A stretch of DNA of 64,000 bases from Pseudomonas protegens (GTDB lineage: Bacteria; Pseudomonadota; Gammaproteobacteria; Pseudomonadales; Pseudomonadaceae), in contig NZ_CP031396.1 in the NCBI RefSeq assembly GCF_003363755.1, forward strand, positions 6,603,996 to 6,667,995, in the 5' to 3' direction. The number at the start of each line of letters is the position of its first letter. The first letter of the stretch is position 1. Positions 1-7,875 of this stretch are shown piece by piece. The notes under the pieces are model-generated. The model had not been told where the DNA came from. It ran no database searches and worked only from the letters and a program-made list of their open reading frames with translations. The position numbers and the translations under genes are program-made.

Positions 1-1097
1 AGGGCCTTGCCCTGGCGAATGTCCGAAGCCCCCAGGGCATTGAACAGTTCGCTGGTGGCGCGCTGGATCAGCTCGCTCACCACCACCTGGGCCGTGGCCG
101 ATTCGATTTCCGCGGCCACATTGGCTTCACGTTCCTTCACCTGATCCCCGGCAAAGCGCGCCAGGTACGCTCGTTGCGCCGGTGCCGCTGCCCGGACTGT
201 CGCCGCCTCGGCGGCATACACCAGGGCTGCAATCTCGCCCACCACCTGCTGCACCTGGGCGTCGGCGCTGACCTGCGGTGCGTTGCCATGGCTGTAGATG
301 CGCTTGCGCACCCGCACTTCGTGAGCCACATCGCGCAGTGCAGCGCGGCCGATCCCGGACAGGGTCGCCAGCAGCACCAGTTGATAGAAGGCGGTCTGGT
401 ATTTGAAGCGGGTGGTGAAGTCGATGAGGTTCTCGGCCTCCACTTCGGCGTCGGTAAAGCGCGAGGTGCCACTGCCGGTGGTGCGCTGGCCGAAACCGTC
501 CCAGTCATCGCTCTGCTGGATGCCGCTCTGGCGAGTCCTTACGGCGGCAATCACATCGCCGCCGGTATCGCTGCGCTGGGCGTAGACATCGATCCAGTCG
601 GAGAAAATGCTGCCGGTGCTGTAGAACTTTTCGCCATTGAGGCGCCATTTGTCGCCGTCCGGCGTCACCTTGGTGATCACCTGGCCAATCTCCACCGCGC
701 CGATTTCAGTCCAGGCGCAGCCGACGATATCGCCCTCGACAAAACGCTTGAACCACAGGTCCCGGGCCGGGCCAGGGGGCGCATTGAGACGATCCTCGGC
801 AAAGGCGAAGTGGCCGCGCAGGGCTTGGGGCACATTGGCATCGGCCTCGGCCAGCTCGATCAGCAGTTGAAACAGCTGGGGCAGGGAGGCGCCGCCGCCA
901 CCGTATTCCACCGGCACCCGTAGCGCGCCGAAGCCGGCCTCCTTGAGCCATTGGATAGGTTCATAAGGCAAGGTACGGCTGTGCTCGCGCTCCACGGCAC
1001 CGGCGGCGATCTTCTGGAAGATTGGCCGGAAGCGCTCGGCCAGGGCTTCGTAGTCGACGCCTACGGACAGCGGATTGATTACCTGATGTTCGGTCAT
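1..1097 (-). CDS. DszC/SfnC-like acyl-CoA dehydrogenase-fold flavin monooxygenase (3' end outside window)
   Basis: The protein starts MTEHQVINPLSVGVDYEALA at an ATG whose complement is at 1095-1097 and runs off the left edge after about 365 codons. It has the acyl-CoA dehydrogenase fold: an N-terminal helical part with GFGALRVPVEYGGGG, then a middle part with GCAWTEIGA and WRLNGEKFYSTGS. Family members of this sort (DszC, SfnB/SfnC) use reduced flavin to oxidise organosulfur compounds in sulfur starvation. The gene diverges from sfnG, which supports a role in sulfone or sulfonate use. The exact substrate cannot be read from sequence. The family is sure; the DszC-like sulfur role is inferred from context. 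Confidence 0.8.
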   Translation of the reverse strand, partial: MTEHQVINPLSVGVDYEALAERFRPIFQKIAAGAVEREHSRTLPYEPIQWLKEAGFGALRVPVEYGGGGASLPQLFQLLIELAEADANVPQALRGHFAFAEDRLNAPPGPARDLWFKRFVEGDIVGCAWTEIGAVEIGQVITKVTPDGDKWRLNGEKFYSTGSIFSDWIDVYAQRSDTGGDVIAAVRTRQSGIQQSDDWDGFGQRTTGSGTSRFTDAEVEAENLIDFTTRFKYQTAFYQLVLLATLSGIGRAALRDVAHEVRVRKRIYSHGNAPQVSADAQVQQVVGEIAALVYAAEAATVRAAAPAQRAYLARFAGDQVKEREANVAAEIESATAQVVVSELIQRATSELFNALGASDIRQGKA

Positions 1098-1148
1098 GGT
1101 GTGGCTCCTGGGGCAGGCAGTAAAAAACGGTAGGTGTCGAAGCTGATT

Positions 1149-1163
1149 GCACACAGCATGCCG
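1149..1163 (-). promoter_or_regulatory. Candidate sigma-54 promoter for the DszC-like gene
   Basis: On the minus strand the sequence CGGCATGCTGTGTGC has the GG-N10-GC spacing of a sigma-54 -24/-12 element (consensus TGGCAC-N5-TTGC). It lies about 50 bases upstream of the ATG at 1097. It is a moderate match, made more credible by a better match facing the opposite way in front of sfnG. Confidence 0.4.
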
Positions 1164-1212
1164 GAATCCCCAGTGCCGGTTTGCCTGGGCGCGGGCGGGC
1201 ACGAGCATCCGG

Positions 1213-1236
1213 CAACTGTTGTCCGGGCAACAGTTG
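1213..1236. promoter_or_regulatory. Inverted repeat, possible enhancer site between divergent sulfur genes
   Basis: CAACTGTTG and CAACAGTTG form perfect 9-base arms around a 6-base spacer, followed at once by the palindrome GTTGATCAAC (1233-1242). The site is between the two sigma-54-like promoters, where a bacterial enhancer-binding protein such as SfnR would be expected to sit. Assignment to SfnR is inference; the 376-base interval holds no other gene. Confidence 0.4.
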
Positions 1237-1420
1237 ATCAACAAATCGGTTGATTGCGGGTTTTTTGGATGGCCTGTCGCAGCTGTTGCAAGTGGTACTT
1301 GCAGGGGGCAACGAAGTCGCCCCTGCAACCCTGGCAAGCCGCTGCGGGCCTGGCCCTGCGCCGCGGGGCTGTGCCTTGCCCGGGCTCCGGAACAAGGCTT
1401 GCGCCGGCGCTGTCGGGCGC

Positions 1421-1435
1421 TGGCACGCTTGCTGC
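1421..1435 (+). promoter_or_regulatory. Sigma-54 promoter of sfnG
   Basis: TGGCACGCTTGCTGC keeps the invariant GG and GC at the correct 10-base spacing and matches the -24 element fully (TGGCAC). It is 39 bases before the sfnG start codon. Sulfone-use genes sfnFG in P. putida are known to be sigma-54 dependent. Confidence 0.55.
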
Positions 1436-1474
1436 TCTGGTCCTTGCACCTTAATCAGTCCCGAGGACCGAACC

Positions 1475-2569
1475 ATGAGTCAGCAAGCCGTCAAATTTGC
1501 TTATTGGGTGCCTAATGTCAGTGGCGGGCTGGTGGTGAGCAAGATCGAACAGCGCACCCACTGGGGCATCGACTACAACCGCAAGCTGGCGCAGATCGCC
1601 GAAGCGGCGGGCTTTGAATATGCCCTGACGCAGATCCGTTTCACCGCCGGCTACGGCGCCGAATATCAGCATGAGTCGGTGGCCTTCAGCCATGCGCTGT
1701 TGGCGGCAACCGACAAGCTCAAGGTGATCGCGGCGATCCTGCCCGGGCCCTGGCAACCGGCCCTGGCGGCCAAGCAACTGGCGACCATCGATCAACTGAC
1801 CAACGGCCGCATCGCGGTAAACATTGTCAGCGGCTGGTTCAAGGGCGAGTTCCAGGCCATCGGCGAGCACTGGCTCGAACACGATGAGCGTTATCGCCGC
1901 TCCGAGGAGTTCATCCGTTCCCTGCGCGGGATCTGGAGCCAGGACCACTTCACCTTCAAGGGGGACTTCTATCGCTTCGACAATTACAGCCTCAAACCCA
2001 AGCCCCTGGGGCAACCGGAAATCTTCCAGGGCGGCAGTTCGCGGGCGGCCCGGGACATGGCCGCGAGGGTGTCGGACTGGTACTTCACCAATGGCAACAG
2101 CGTGGAGGGCATCAAGGCCCAGGTTGACGATATTCGCGCCAAGGCCGCCGCCAACCAGCATTCGGTGAAAGTCGGGGTGAATGCCTTTGTGATCGCCCGG
2201 GACACCGAGGAAGAAGCCCGGGCGGTGCTGGCGGAGATTATCGACAAGGCCGATCCGGAGGCGGTGAATGCCTTTGGCGATGCAGCCAAGCAGGCCGGCA
2301 AGGCCTCACCGGAGGGTGAGGGCAACTGGGCCAAGTCCAGCTTCGAGGACCTGGTGCAATACAACGACGGCTTCAAGACCAACCTGATCGGCACCCCGCA
2401 GCAGATTGCCCAGCGGATTGTCGCCTTGAAGGCGGTGGGGGTGGATCTGGTCCTGGCGGGCTTCCTGCATTTTCAGGAGGAAGTTGAGTATTTCGGCCAG
2501 CGCGTACTGCCGTTGGTGCGCGAGCTGGAAGCCCAGGCCCTGCTCAAGGAGCAAGAAGCCGCGGCGTGA
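1475..2569 (+). CDS. sfnG: FMNH2-dependent dimethylsulfone monooxygenase
   Basis: A 364-residue luciferase-like (LLM class) flavin monooxygenase starting MSQQAVKFAYWVPNVSGGLV. Hallmarks are NGRIAVNIVSGWFKGEF, the phosphate-binding stretch PEIFQGGSSRAARDMAA and the C-terminal GTPQQIAQRIVALKAVGVD. SfnG converts dimethylsulfone to methanesulfinate with reduced FMN from a partner reductase, feeding sulfur starvation metabolism. The start is set by the native N-terminus; an in-frame upstream extension (from 1250) would read through the promoter. It diverges from the DszC-like gene. No flavin reductase is visible in the window. Confidence 0.88.
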   Translation: MSQQAVKFAYWVPNVSGGLVVSKIEQRTHWGIDYNRKLAQIAEAAGFEYALTQIRFTAGYGAEYQHESVAFSHALLAATDKLKVIAAILPGPWQPALAAKQLATIDQLTNGRIAVNIVSGWFKGEFQAIGEHWLEHDERYRRSEEFIRSLRGIWSQDHFTFKGDFYRFDNYSLKPKPLGQPEIFQGGSSRAARDMAARVSDWYFTNGNSVEGIKAQVDDIRAKAAANQHSVKVGVNAFVIARDTEEEARAVLAEIIDKADPEAVNAFGDAAKQAGKASPEGEGNWAKSSFEDLVQYNDGFKTNLIGTPQQIAQRIVALKAVGVDLVLAGFLHFQEEVEYFGQRVLPLVRELEAQALLKEQEAAA

Positions 2570-2574
2570 ACCCC

Positions 2575-2652
2575 GCGTTGCTTGCCGGCGAAGAGGTTCA
2601 CCAGCCTGATGCAAGGCTGGAGACTTCTTCACTGGCAAGCCAGTTCCCAGGT
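2575..2652. repeat. REP-like palindromic element
   Basis: Degenerate inverted arms GCTTGCCGGCGAAGAGG and CACTGGCAAGCCAGTTCCCA flank a short loop between two convergent genes (sfnG and the DUF1348 gene). It belongs to the same family as the elements near 3.8, 11.4, 12.5, 53.2, 55.1 and 63.1 kb. Confidence 0.7.
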
Positions 2653-2665
2653 GGTGTGGGAGGGG

Positions 2666-3145
2666 TTACAGGCCCAGGTCGCTGAGGCCTGGATGGTCAT
2701 CCGGGCGCCGGCCCAGGGGCCAGTGGAATTTGCGCTCGGTTGCCTTGATCGGCATGTCGTTGACGCAGGCAAAACGCCGGGCCATCAGCCCTTGTTCGTC
2801 GAACTCCCAGTTCTCGTTGCCGTAGGAGCGGAACCAGTTGCCCGAATCGTCATGCCATTCATAGGCGTAGCGCACGGCGATGCGGTTGTCGGTAAAGGCC
2901 CAGAGTTCCTTGATCAGGCGGTAATCCAGTTCCTTGGCCCATTTGCGGGCGAGGAAGGCCTTGGCCTCTTCGCGGTTGTGGGCAAACTCGGCGCGGTTGC
3001 GCCATTGGGTGTCCAGGGTATACGCCAGGGATACCCGTTCCGGGTCCCGGGAGTTCCAGCCATCTTCGGCCAGACGGATCTTTTCAATCGCCGACTCGCG
3101 AGTGAAAGGTGGAAGGGGCGGGCGCACTTGAGCGTTAGACGACAT
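2666..3145 (-). CDS. DUF1348 / NTF2-like (SnoaL fold) protein
   Basis: The 159-residue protein starts MSSNAQVRPPLPPFTRESA and contains the DUF1348 signatures KIRLAEDGWNSRDPERVSLA, WRNRAEFAHNREEAKAFLARKW and YEWHDDSGNWFRSYGNENWEF. The family has a small cone-shaped NTF2 fold; its biochemical role is not established. It follows the TetR gene by 58 bases on the same strand, so the two are probably one transcript and the TetR protein probably controls it. Length matches the family. The longer frame starting at 3292 overlaps the regulator and is unlikely. Confidence 0.85.
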   Translation of the reverse strand: MSSNAQVRPPLPPFTRESAIEKIRLAEDGWNSRDPERVSLAYTLDTQWRNRAEFAHNREEAKAFLARKWAKELDYRLIKELWAFTDNRIAVRYAYEWHDDSGNWFRSYGNENWEFDEQGLMARRFACVNDMPIKATERKFHWPLGRRPDDHPGLSDLGL

Positions 3146-3203
3146 GACTTGTCTCCAATAAAAGTTGCTGTTCAAACAAAGCAGTTGCTCTTGTTTAAAA
3201 CAA

Positions 3204-3767
3204 TCAGAGGTCCAATAACTTTCGCGCCATGCATTGCGCATTATCAGCAGCACTGTGATCGCCCATGACAAGGGCAACGGTAATGGCGCCATCGATCAGG
3301 ATCAGCAGTTGCGCTGCCAGTTCCTTGGGATGTTGCACGCCATGTTCCTGGCAAAGCTCGGTCACGTAATCGAGCAGTTTCTGTTTATGTTGTTTGGCCA
3401 CCTGGCGCACCGGGTCCTGGGGATCGCCGGTCTCGCCACTGGTGTTGATAAAGGCGCAGCCGCGGAAACCTTCGGACCCGAACCAGTCCCTGAGTACGCT
3501 GAACAGCGCCAGCAGCCGCTGTGCAGAGCCTTCGGCCTTGCCCACTTCAGTCCTGTACCAGTGCATCCAGCGCTGGTCACGACGTTCCAGGGCGGCCACC
3601 ACCAGTTCGTCCTTGTTGCTGAAATAGCGATAGACGCTCTTTCTCGAGACCCCGGCGGTCTTCACCAACAGATCCATGCCAGTGGCGGCAATGCCGCTCT
3701 TGTAGATCAGCTTCTCGGTGACGTCGAGGATGATGTCGCGTGTTTCAGAGGGAGTGATTTCGTTCAT
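3204..3767 (-). CDS. TetR/AcrR family transcriptional repressor
   Basis: A 187-residue regulator from MNEITPSETRDIILDVTEKL. The N-terminal helix-turn-helix is intact (IAATGMDLLVKTAGVSRKSVYRYFSNKDELV, here split: residues about 25-55). The C-terminal part (FINTSGETGDPQDPVRQVA) is of the type found with small-molecule sensing TetR proteins. I chose the ATG at 3767 over the in-frame one at 3803 because a perfect palindrome lies between them (3780-3793), which is better read as operator DNA. It likely represses itself and the downstream DUF1348 gene. Confidence 0.85.
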   Translation of the reverse strand: MNEITPSETRDIILDVTEKLIYKSGIAATGMDLLVKTAGVSRKSVYRYFSNKDELVVAALERRDQRWMHWYRTEVGKAEGSAQRLLALFSVLRDWFGSEGFRGCAFINTSGETGDPQDPVRQVAKQHKQKLLDYVTELCQEHGVQHPKELAAQLLILIDGAITVALVMGDHSAADNAQCMARKLLDL

Positions 3768-3779
3768 GGGGCAAAGAGT

Positions 3780-3793
3780 AGAACGATCGTTCT
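3780..3793. promoter_or_regulatory. TetR operator (palindrome)
   Basis: AGAACGATCGTTCT is a perfect 14-base palindrome 12 bases upstream of the TetR start codon, a usual place for autoregulation in this family. Binding is inferred from symmetry and position. Confidence 0.6.
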
Positions 3794-3844
3794 CCTTGGT
3801 CAATCCTGTTGTTCAAACTTTTATATTCAGCGGTCTTTCTCACA

Positions 3845-3922
3845 GGTGCTGGCTTGCTGGCCAAGGTAATTTCCTGGGCTGTGCAAGACTCAAGATGCTT
3901 TGCGCCGGCAAGCCGGTTACTT
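3845..3922. repeat. REP-like palindromic element
   Basis: Arms GTGCTGGCTTGCTGGCCAA and TTTGCGCCGGCAAGCCGGTTAC face each other around a 35-base loop, between the divergent TetR and pssA genes. It is more degenerate than the copies at 11.4 and 12.5 kb. Confidence 0.6.
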
Positions 3923-4002
3923 CAGAACGGGCTGGCAGGGGACTCAGCCTGTTCCATGGTGTAAGCTCTTGCGCTCTTTGGATTTGAGCCACTGCGAGCC
4001 CT

Positions 4003-5346
4003 ATGCCGTCGCTTTTCAAACGTTCCTTGCTGCCCAAACTGCGCAGCTTCCCCCTGGCTGCCGAAGCCTTCACCACTCTGACTGGCGCTGCGCAATTTCG
4101 TCGCACTCTGCTCGAGCAAATTGCCCAGGCCCGGCGGCGTATCTATATCGTCGCGCTGTACCTGCAGCAGGATGAGGCCGGTCAGGAAATCCTCGATGCC
4201 CTGCATGCCGCCAAGGCCGCGCGCCCGGAACTCGAGGTGCTTGTGGTGGTGGACTGGCTGCGGGCCCAGCGCGGCCTGATCGGCGCCGGCAAGCAGCCGG
4301 GCAACTCGGCCTGGTATCAGGAAATGACCCGTACCCACGCTACCGAAGTGCCGATCTACGGCGTGCCGGTGCAGACCCGGGAGCTGTTCGGGGTCCTGCA
4401 CCTCAAGGGCTTCGTGATCGACGATTGCGTGCTCTACAGCGGCGCCAGCCTGAACAACGTGTACCTGCACAAGTTCGACAAGTACCGCTTCGACCGTTAC
4501 CACCTGCTGCACAACCGCGCCCTGGCCGACTCCATGCACCATCTGGTGCAGCACGGGCTGGTGGCGTCGCGGGCGGTACATCGCCTGGACCTGCCGAACC
4601 TGCCGACCACTCGCAGTCTGCGTAACGACATCGGCGACCTGCGCAGTCGACTCAAGCACGCCACCTACGACACCACCGCTGGTGGCCTGGACAAGAGCGG
4701 GCTGTCGGTCAGTCCGTTGCTCGGTGTCGGCAAGGGCAACCCGCTGAACCGGATCATCTGCGAACTGATCGCCGGGGCCCGCCAGCAACTGACCATCTGC
4801 ACCCCGTATTTCAACCTGCCCTTGGTGGTGACCCGGGAAATCAATCGGGCCCTGGAGCGCGGGGTAAAGATCGACATCATTGTCGGCGACAAGACCGCCA
4901 ACGACTTCTACATCCCGCCCAGCGAGCCGTTCAAGGTCATCGCGGCTCTGCCTTACCTGTACGAGATCAGCCTGCGACGCTTTGCCAAGCGCCACCAGAA
5001 AGTCATCGACAGCGGCCTGCTCAACCTGCACCTGTGGCGTGACGGCGACAACACCTACCACCTCAAGGGCCTGTGGGTGGATGAGCGCTACACCTTGCTC
5101 ACCGGTAACAACCTCAATCCCCGGGCCTTCCGCCTGGACCTGGAGAACGCCCTGTTGCTGGACGATCCCAAGGGCGAGTTGCTGGAGGCGCGTCGTGCCG
5201 AACAGGCCGAGATCTACCGCCATACCCGGCGCATCGAGCACTTCCAGTACCTGGACAGCCTGGTGGACTACCCCGAGGCGGTGGGCAAGTTCCTGCGTCG
5301 GGTCAGCCGGGTGCGCATCGAACGCCTGCTCTACCGCATGCTGTAG
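4003..5346 (+). CDS. pssA: CDP-diacylglycerol-serine O-phosphatidyltransferase (phosphatidylserine synthase)
   Basis: The 447-residue protein is a phospholipase-D superfamily member with two HKD motifs: HLKGFVIDDCVLYSGASLNN in the N-terminal half and YHLKGLWVDERYTLLTGNN in the C-terminal half. This is the soluble, membrane-associating type II PssA of gamma-proteobacteria, which makes phosphatidylserine, the precursor of phosphatidylethanolamine, from CDP-diacylglycerol and serine. Length is typical (about 450). Its TAG stop codon (5344-5346) is part of the first bases of a palindromic repeat (TGTAGCC), an arrangement seen with other genes in this window. Confidence 0.93.
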   Translation: MPSLFKRSLLPKLRSFPLAAEAFTTLTGAAQFRRTLLEQIAQARRRIYIVALYLQQDEAGQEILDALHAAKAARPELEVLVVVDWLRAQRGLIGAGKQPGNSAWYQEMTRTHATEVPIYGVPVQTRELFGVLHLKGFVIDDCVLYSGASLNNVYLHKFDKYRFDRYHLLHNRALADSMHHLVQHGLVASRAVHRLDLPNLPTTRSLRNDIGDLRSRLKHATYDTTAGGLDKSGLSVSPLLGVGKGNPLNRIICELIAGARQQLTICTPYFNLPLVVTREINRALERGVKIDIIVGDKTANDFYIPPSEPFKVIAALPYLYEISLRRFAKRHQKVIDSGLLNLHLWRDGDNTYHLKGLWVDERYTLLTGNNLNPRAFRLDLENALLLDDPKGELLEARRAEQAEIYRHTRRIEHFQYLDSLVDYPEAVGKFLRRVSRVRIERLLYRML

Positions 5347-5457
5347 CCTGTCGCCGCTGCCGAGCTTGCGAGGCTGCGCAAAGGTCCGCAGGACCTTCAG
5401 CGCTCCGAAGAACGACGCCTCCAGCAGAGCTGTTCGCAGCCTGCGGCAGCGGCTACA
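5342..5457. repeat. TGTAGCC-family palindromic repeat, copy A
   Basis: About 116 bases running from TGTAGCC at the pssA stop codon to GGCAGCGGCTACA. It differs from copy B mainly by a 7-base insertion after TGTAGCC. The interior contains AAGGTCCGCAGGACCTT, itself a palindrome, so the element can fold into a long branched hairpin. Confidence 0.8.
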
Positions 5458-5476
5458 AAAGCTGTGCGATAACACC

Positions 5477-5585
5477 TGTAGCCGCTGCCGAGCCTGCGAG
5501 GCTGCGCAAAGGTCCGCAGGACCTTCAGCGCTCCGAAGAACGACGCCTCTTGCAGAGCCGTTCGCAGCCTGCGGCAGCGGCTACA
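5477..5585. repeat. TGTAGCC-family palindromic repeat, copy B
   Basis: A 109-base direct copy of the preceding element, separated from it by 19 bases. The ends are exact inverted repeats, TGTAGCCGCTGCCG and CGGCAGCGGCTACA. The right end overlaps the last codon of the convergent MFS gene and provides its TAG stop (complement of CTA at 5581-5583). Confidence 0.85.
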
Positions 5586-6780
5586 GGGATCGGGGGGTTG
5601 GCCAGATGGCGATCAGTACCAGCAACACCGCCGCCAGCAGGTAGGGCAGGCGCGGTTCGATGGCGTAGATCAGGCTGCCGGCCATGGGGCCGATGACCAC
5701 GCCCAGGCCCTGGGCCGCGCCGATGCTGCCAGCAGTCGCGCCCTGTTCCGAGGCCTCTACGGCATTGGCCGCCAGTGCCGAGAACGATGGAAACACCCCA
5801 CCCATGCCCGCCGCCGAGACAAAGAACGCCAGCCACAGGCCCCAGGCGCTGTCCACCAGCATGCTGCCGGCATAGCCCAGCGCCGACAGCAGGGCGCCGT
5901 AGCGGATCATCCGCAGCGGCGGCCACTCCAGCTTGCGCACCACCAATTGCGCGCAGATCAGCGCTACGCCGACCATGGCCAGGGCCACCCCGGCCGTCTG
6001 GGCGGCATCGGCGGGGCTCATGCGCAGCCGGTCCAGGGCGTAGAAGCTGACGGTGATCTGGGCAATCGACACACAGAGCATGGCGACAAAGGCCACCACC
6101 ATCGGCCGGCGCAGCCGTGGGTCGCCCAGGCGCACCCGCGTCGGGGCCTGGGCCAGGTGCAGTTCCTGGCGTGGCAACTGGTAGCGCAGCACCACAAAGG
6201 CCAGCAACGGCAGCAGCGCCATGGCGTAGAACGGCAGGCTGAGGCTGTAGCGGGCCAGCAAGGCGGCCACCGCAGGACCCACCACCAAGCCCACGGCGTT
6301 GGCGGCGCCCAGGGTGGCCATGGCGCGGGCGCGGTGCTGGGGTTCGACGTTATCGGCGATCAGGGCGAAGCCGCCCACCGGGATCGCCGCATAAAAGGCG
6401 CCGATCAGCCCGCGGCCCAGCATCAGGCCGAGAAAGGCCATGGCGACGCTGGGCAGCGACTGCAGCGACAGGTCGATGAACAGGCACAGGGCCCAGTAGG
6501 CGAGGGTGAAGCCGGCCGTGCCCAGCAGCAGCACCCGACGCCGGCCGAAGCGGTCACTGGCCTGGCCCCAGGGGCGTGCCAGGAGCATCCAGATCACCCC
6601 GGAAACGGTCACGGCGGCGCCCGCATGCCAGGTTTCCAGATGCAGGGCCCGGGAGATCGGGCCGATCAGCGAGACGAAGGCCATCATCGACATGGTGCAG
6701 GCCATGTAGGCGGCCATCAGCGGCAGCAGCGAGAAGGGTTTGGCAGCCAGCGGCGTGGCCGCTGCTGTGGAGCGAGACAT
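5581..6780 (-). CDS. MFS transporter, 12-TM drug/metabolite exporter type
   Basis: The 399-residue protein starts MSRSTAAATPLAAKPFSLLP and shows the major facilitator pattern: GQASDRFGRRRVLLLGTAGF (the loop 2-3 signature), then six plus six hydrophobic segments with a charged central loop near YQLPRQELHLAQ. It resembles the multidrug/sugar exporter subfamily, but the substrate cannot be assigned. The gene is alone, converging on pssA across two palindromic repeats, the last of which supplies its stop codon. The 235 bases upstream (6781-7015) hold no gene I can support. Confidence 0.82.
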   Translation of the reverse strand: MSRSTAAATPLAAKPFSLLPLMAAYMACTMSMMAFVSLIGPISRALHLETWHAGAAVTVSGVIWMLLARPWGQASDRFGRRRVLLLGTAGFTLAYWALCLFIDLSLQSLPSVAMAFLGLMLGRGLIGAFYAAIPVGGFALIADNVEPQHRARAMATLGAANAVGLVVGPAVAALLARYSLSLPFYAMALLPLLAFVVLRYQLPRQELHLAQAPTRVRLGDPRLRRPMVVAFVAMLCVSIAQITVSFYALDRLRMSPADAAQTAGVALAMVGVALICAQLVVRKLEWPPLRMIRYGALLSALGYAGSMLVDSAWGLWLAFFVSAAGMGGVFPSFSALAANAVEASEQGATAGSIGAAQGLGVVIGPMAGSLIYAIEPRLPYLLAAVLLVLIAIWPTPRSL

Positions 6781-7015
6781 AGTGGGTCTTCCATGAAAGC
6801 CGTTGGGCCGTGAACGTTATCGGGATAACCGGCAACCGCCCAGCCTTATCTGCGTCGGTGATGGCAGCACCCTTGAGGCGCCGGCTGGTCGGCGAAGCGG
6901 GCGACCAGGACGAAGAAGCCATTGGGGCCTGTGTTGTTCTGGGCGTCGCTTTGGCTGGCCAGCCAATGCCTGCACCCGCCAACTCCTGCATGAGCTGGCT
7001 CAAGTGAGGGTGGGC

Positions 7016-7840
7016 TCAGTTCAGGCCCAGTTTGCCGCGCAGGGTGGAGAGGTCTTCGGCCAGGGTGTTGACCGGACCGATCAGGGCCTTGCGGTCGTTT
7101 TCCTTGACCTTGTCGTAGGTCATGAAGCCGCCGTCCGGGGTGTTGTACTTGGCGAGGATCTTGTTCACCGTGGCGAAGTTCTTGTCCACCTTGGCGACAA
7201 AGGCCGGGTCCTGTTTCGCGATCTGCCCACGGAACAGGTCGACGATTTTCTTTGCGCCGTCGATGTTGCCCTGGAAGTCGTAGAGGTCGGTGTGGCTGTA
7301 GCGGTCTTCTTCTCCGGAGATCTTGGTCGCGGCCACTTCCTCCAGCAGCGCGGCGGCACCCCCCACGACCTTTTCCGGTGGGAAGGTCAGGCCGGCGACG
7401 CGGGTTTGCAGGTCCTTGACGTTCTTGTTCAGGCCGTCGGCCAGCTCGCCCAGGCCTTCGGTGCTGTTTTCCGAGAACAGCGAATATTCCAGGCGGTGGA
7501 AGCCGGTGAAGTCTTCGGCCTTGACGCCTTGCTCGTGGTCGTCGACCCGGGAGTCGATGGCGGCGTCCAGGTCGCTGAAGAGTTCGGCGATGGGCTCGAT
7601 CGACTCGTAGTACACCCGGGTCGGTGCGTAGAGCTTCCTGGCGCTGGCCAGGTCGCCCTGTTTCACCGCATCGGTGAATTGCTGGGTGTGGCTGGCCAGT
7701 TCATCGAGCTGCTCGGTGACGTAGATCTTGTAATCGGAGATCGGCCCCACCAGCTCCAGGGGCGCAGCGGCGGCGAACGCCGACAGTGGAGCGTGGAGCA
7801 AGCCAAGGGTCAGCAACACAGCGAGAGGCGACTTTTTCAT
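7016..7840 (-). CDS. efeM: EfeM-type periplasmic imelysin (M75) iron-uptake protein
   Basis: A 274-residue secreted protein starting MKKSPLAVLLTLGLLHAPLS with a signal peptide ending near AFAAA, followed by one M75/imelysin domain. The metal-site motif HxxE appears in GFHRLEYSLF, and GEEDRYSHTDLYDFQGNIDG is the second conserved block. It lacks the N-terminal cupredoxin domain of EfeO and so matches the short EfeM class. It is the last gene of the efe operon, 35 bases after efeB. An upstream in-frame ATG at 7870 is possible, but GGAAAAG precedes the ATG at 7840. Confidence 0.87.
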   Translation of the reverse strand: MKKSPLAVLLTLGLLHAPLSAFAAAAPLELVGPISDYKIYVTEQLDELASHTQQFTDAVKQGDLASARKLYAPTRVYYESIEPIAELFSDLDAAIDSRVDDHEQGVKAEDFTGFHRLEYSLFSENSTEGLGELADGLNKNVKDLQTRVAGLTFPPEKVVGGAAALLEEVAATKISGEEDRYSHTDLYDFQGNIDGAKKIVDLFRGQIAKQDPAFVAKVDKNFATVNKILAKYNTPDGGFMTYDKVKENDRKALIGPVNTLAEDLSTLRGKLGLN

Positions 7841-7875
7841 GGGACTTTTCCGTGGGGGTTGAAGTGTCATGGGGT

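Noticed and set aside
6554..7015. Small overlapping frames in the gap before the MFS gene
   Set aside because: Low-complexity products on both strands, no ribosome sites and no conserved sequence.
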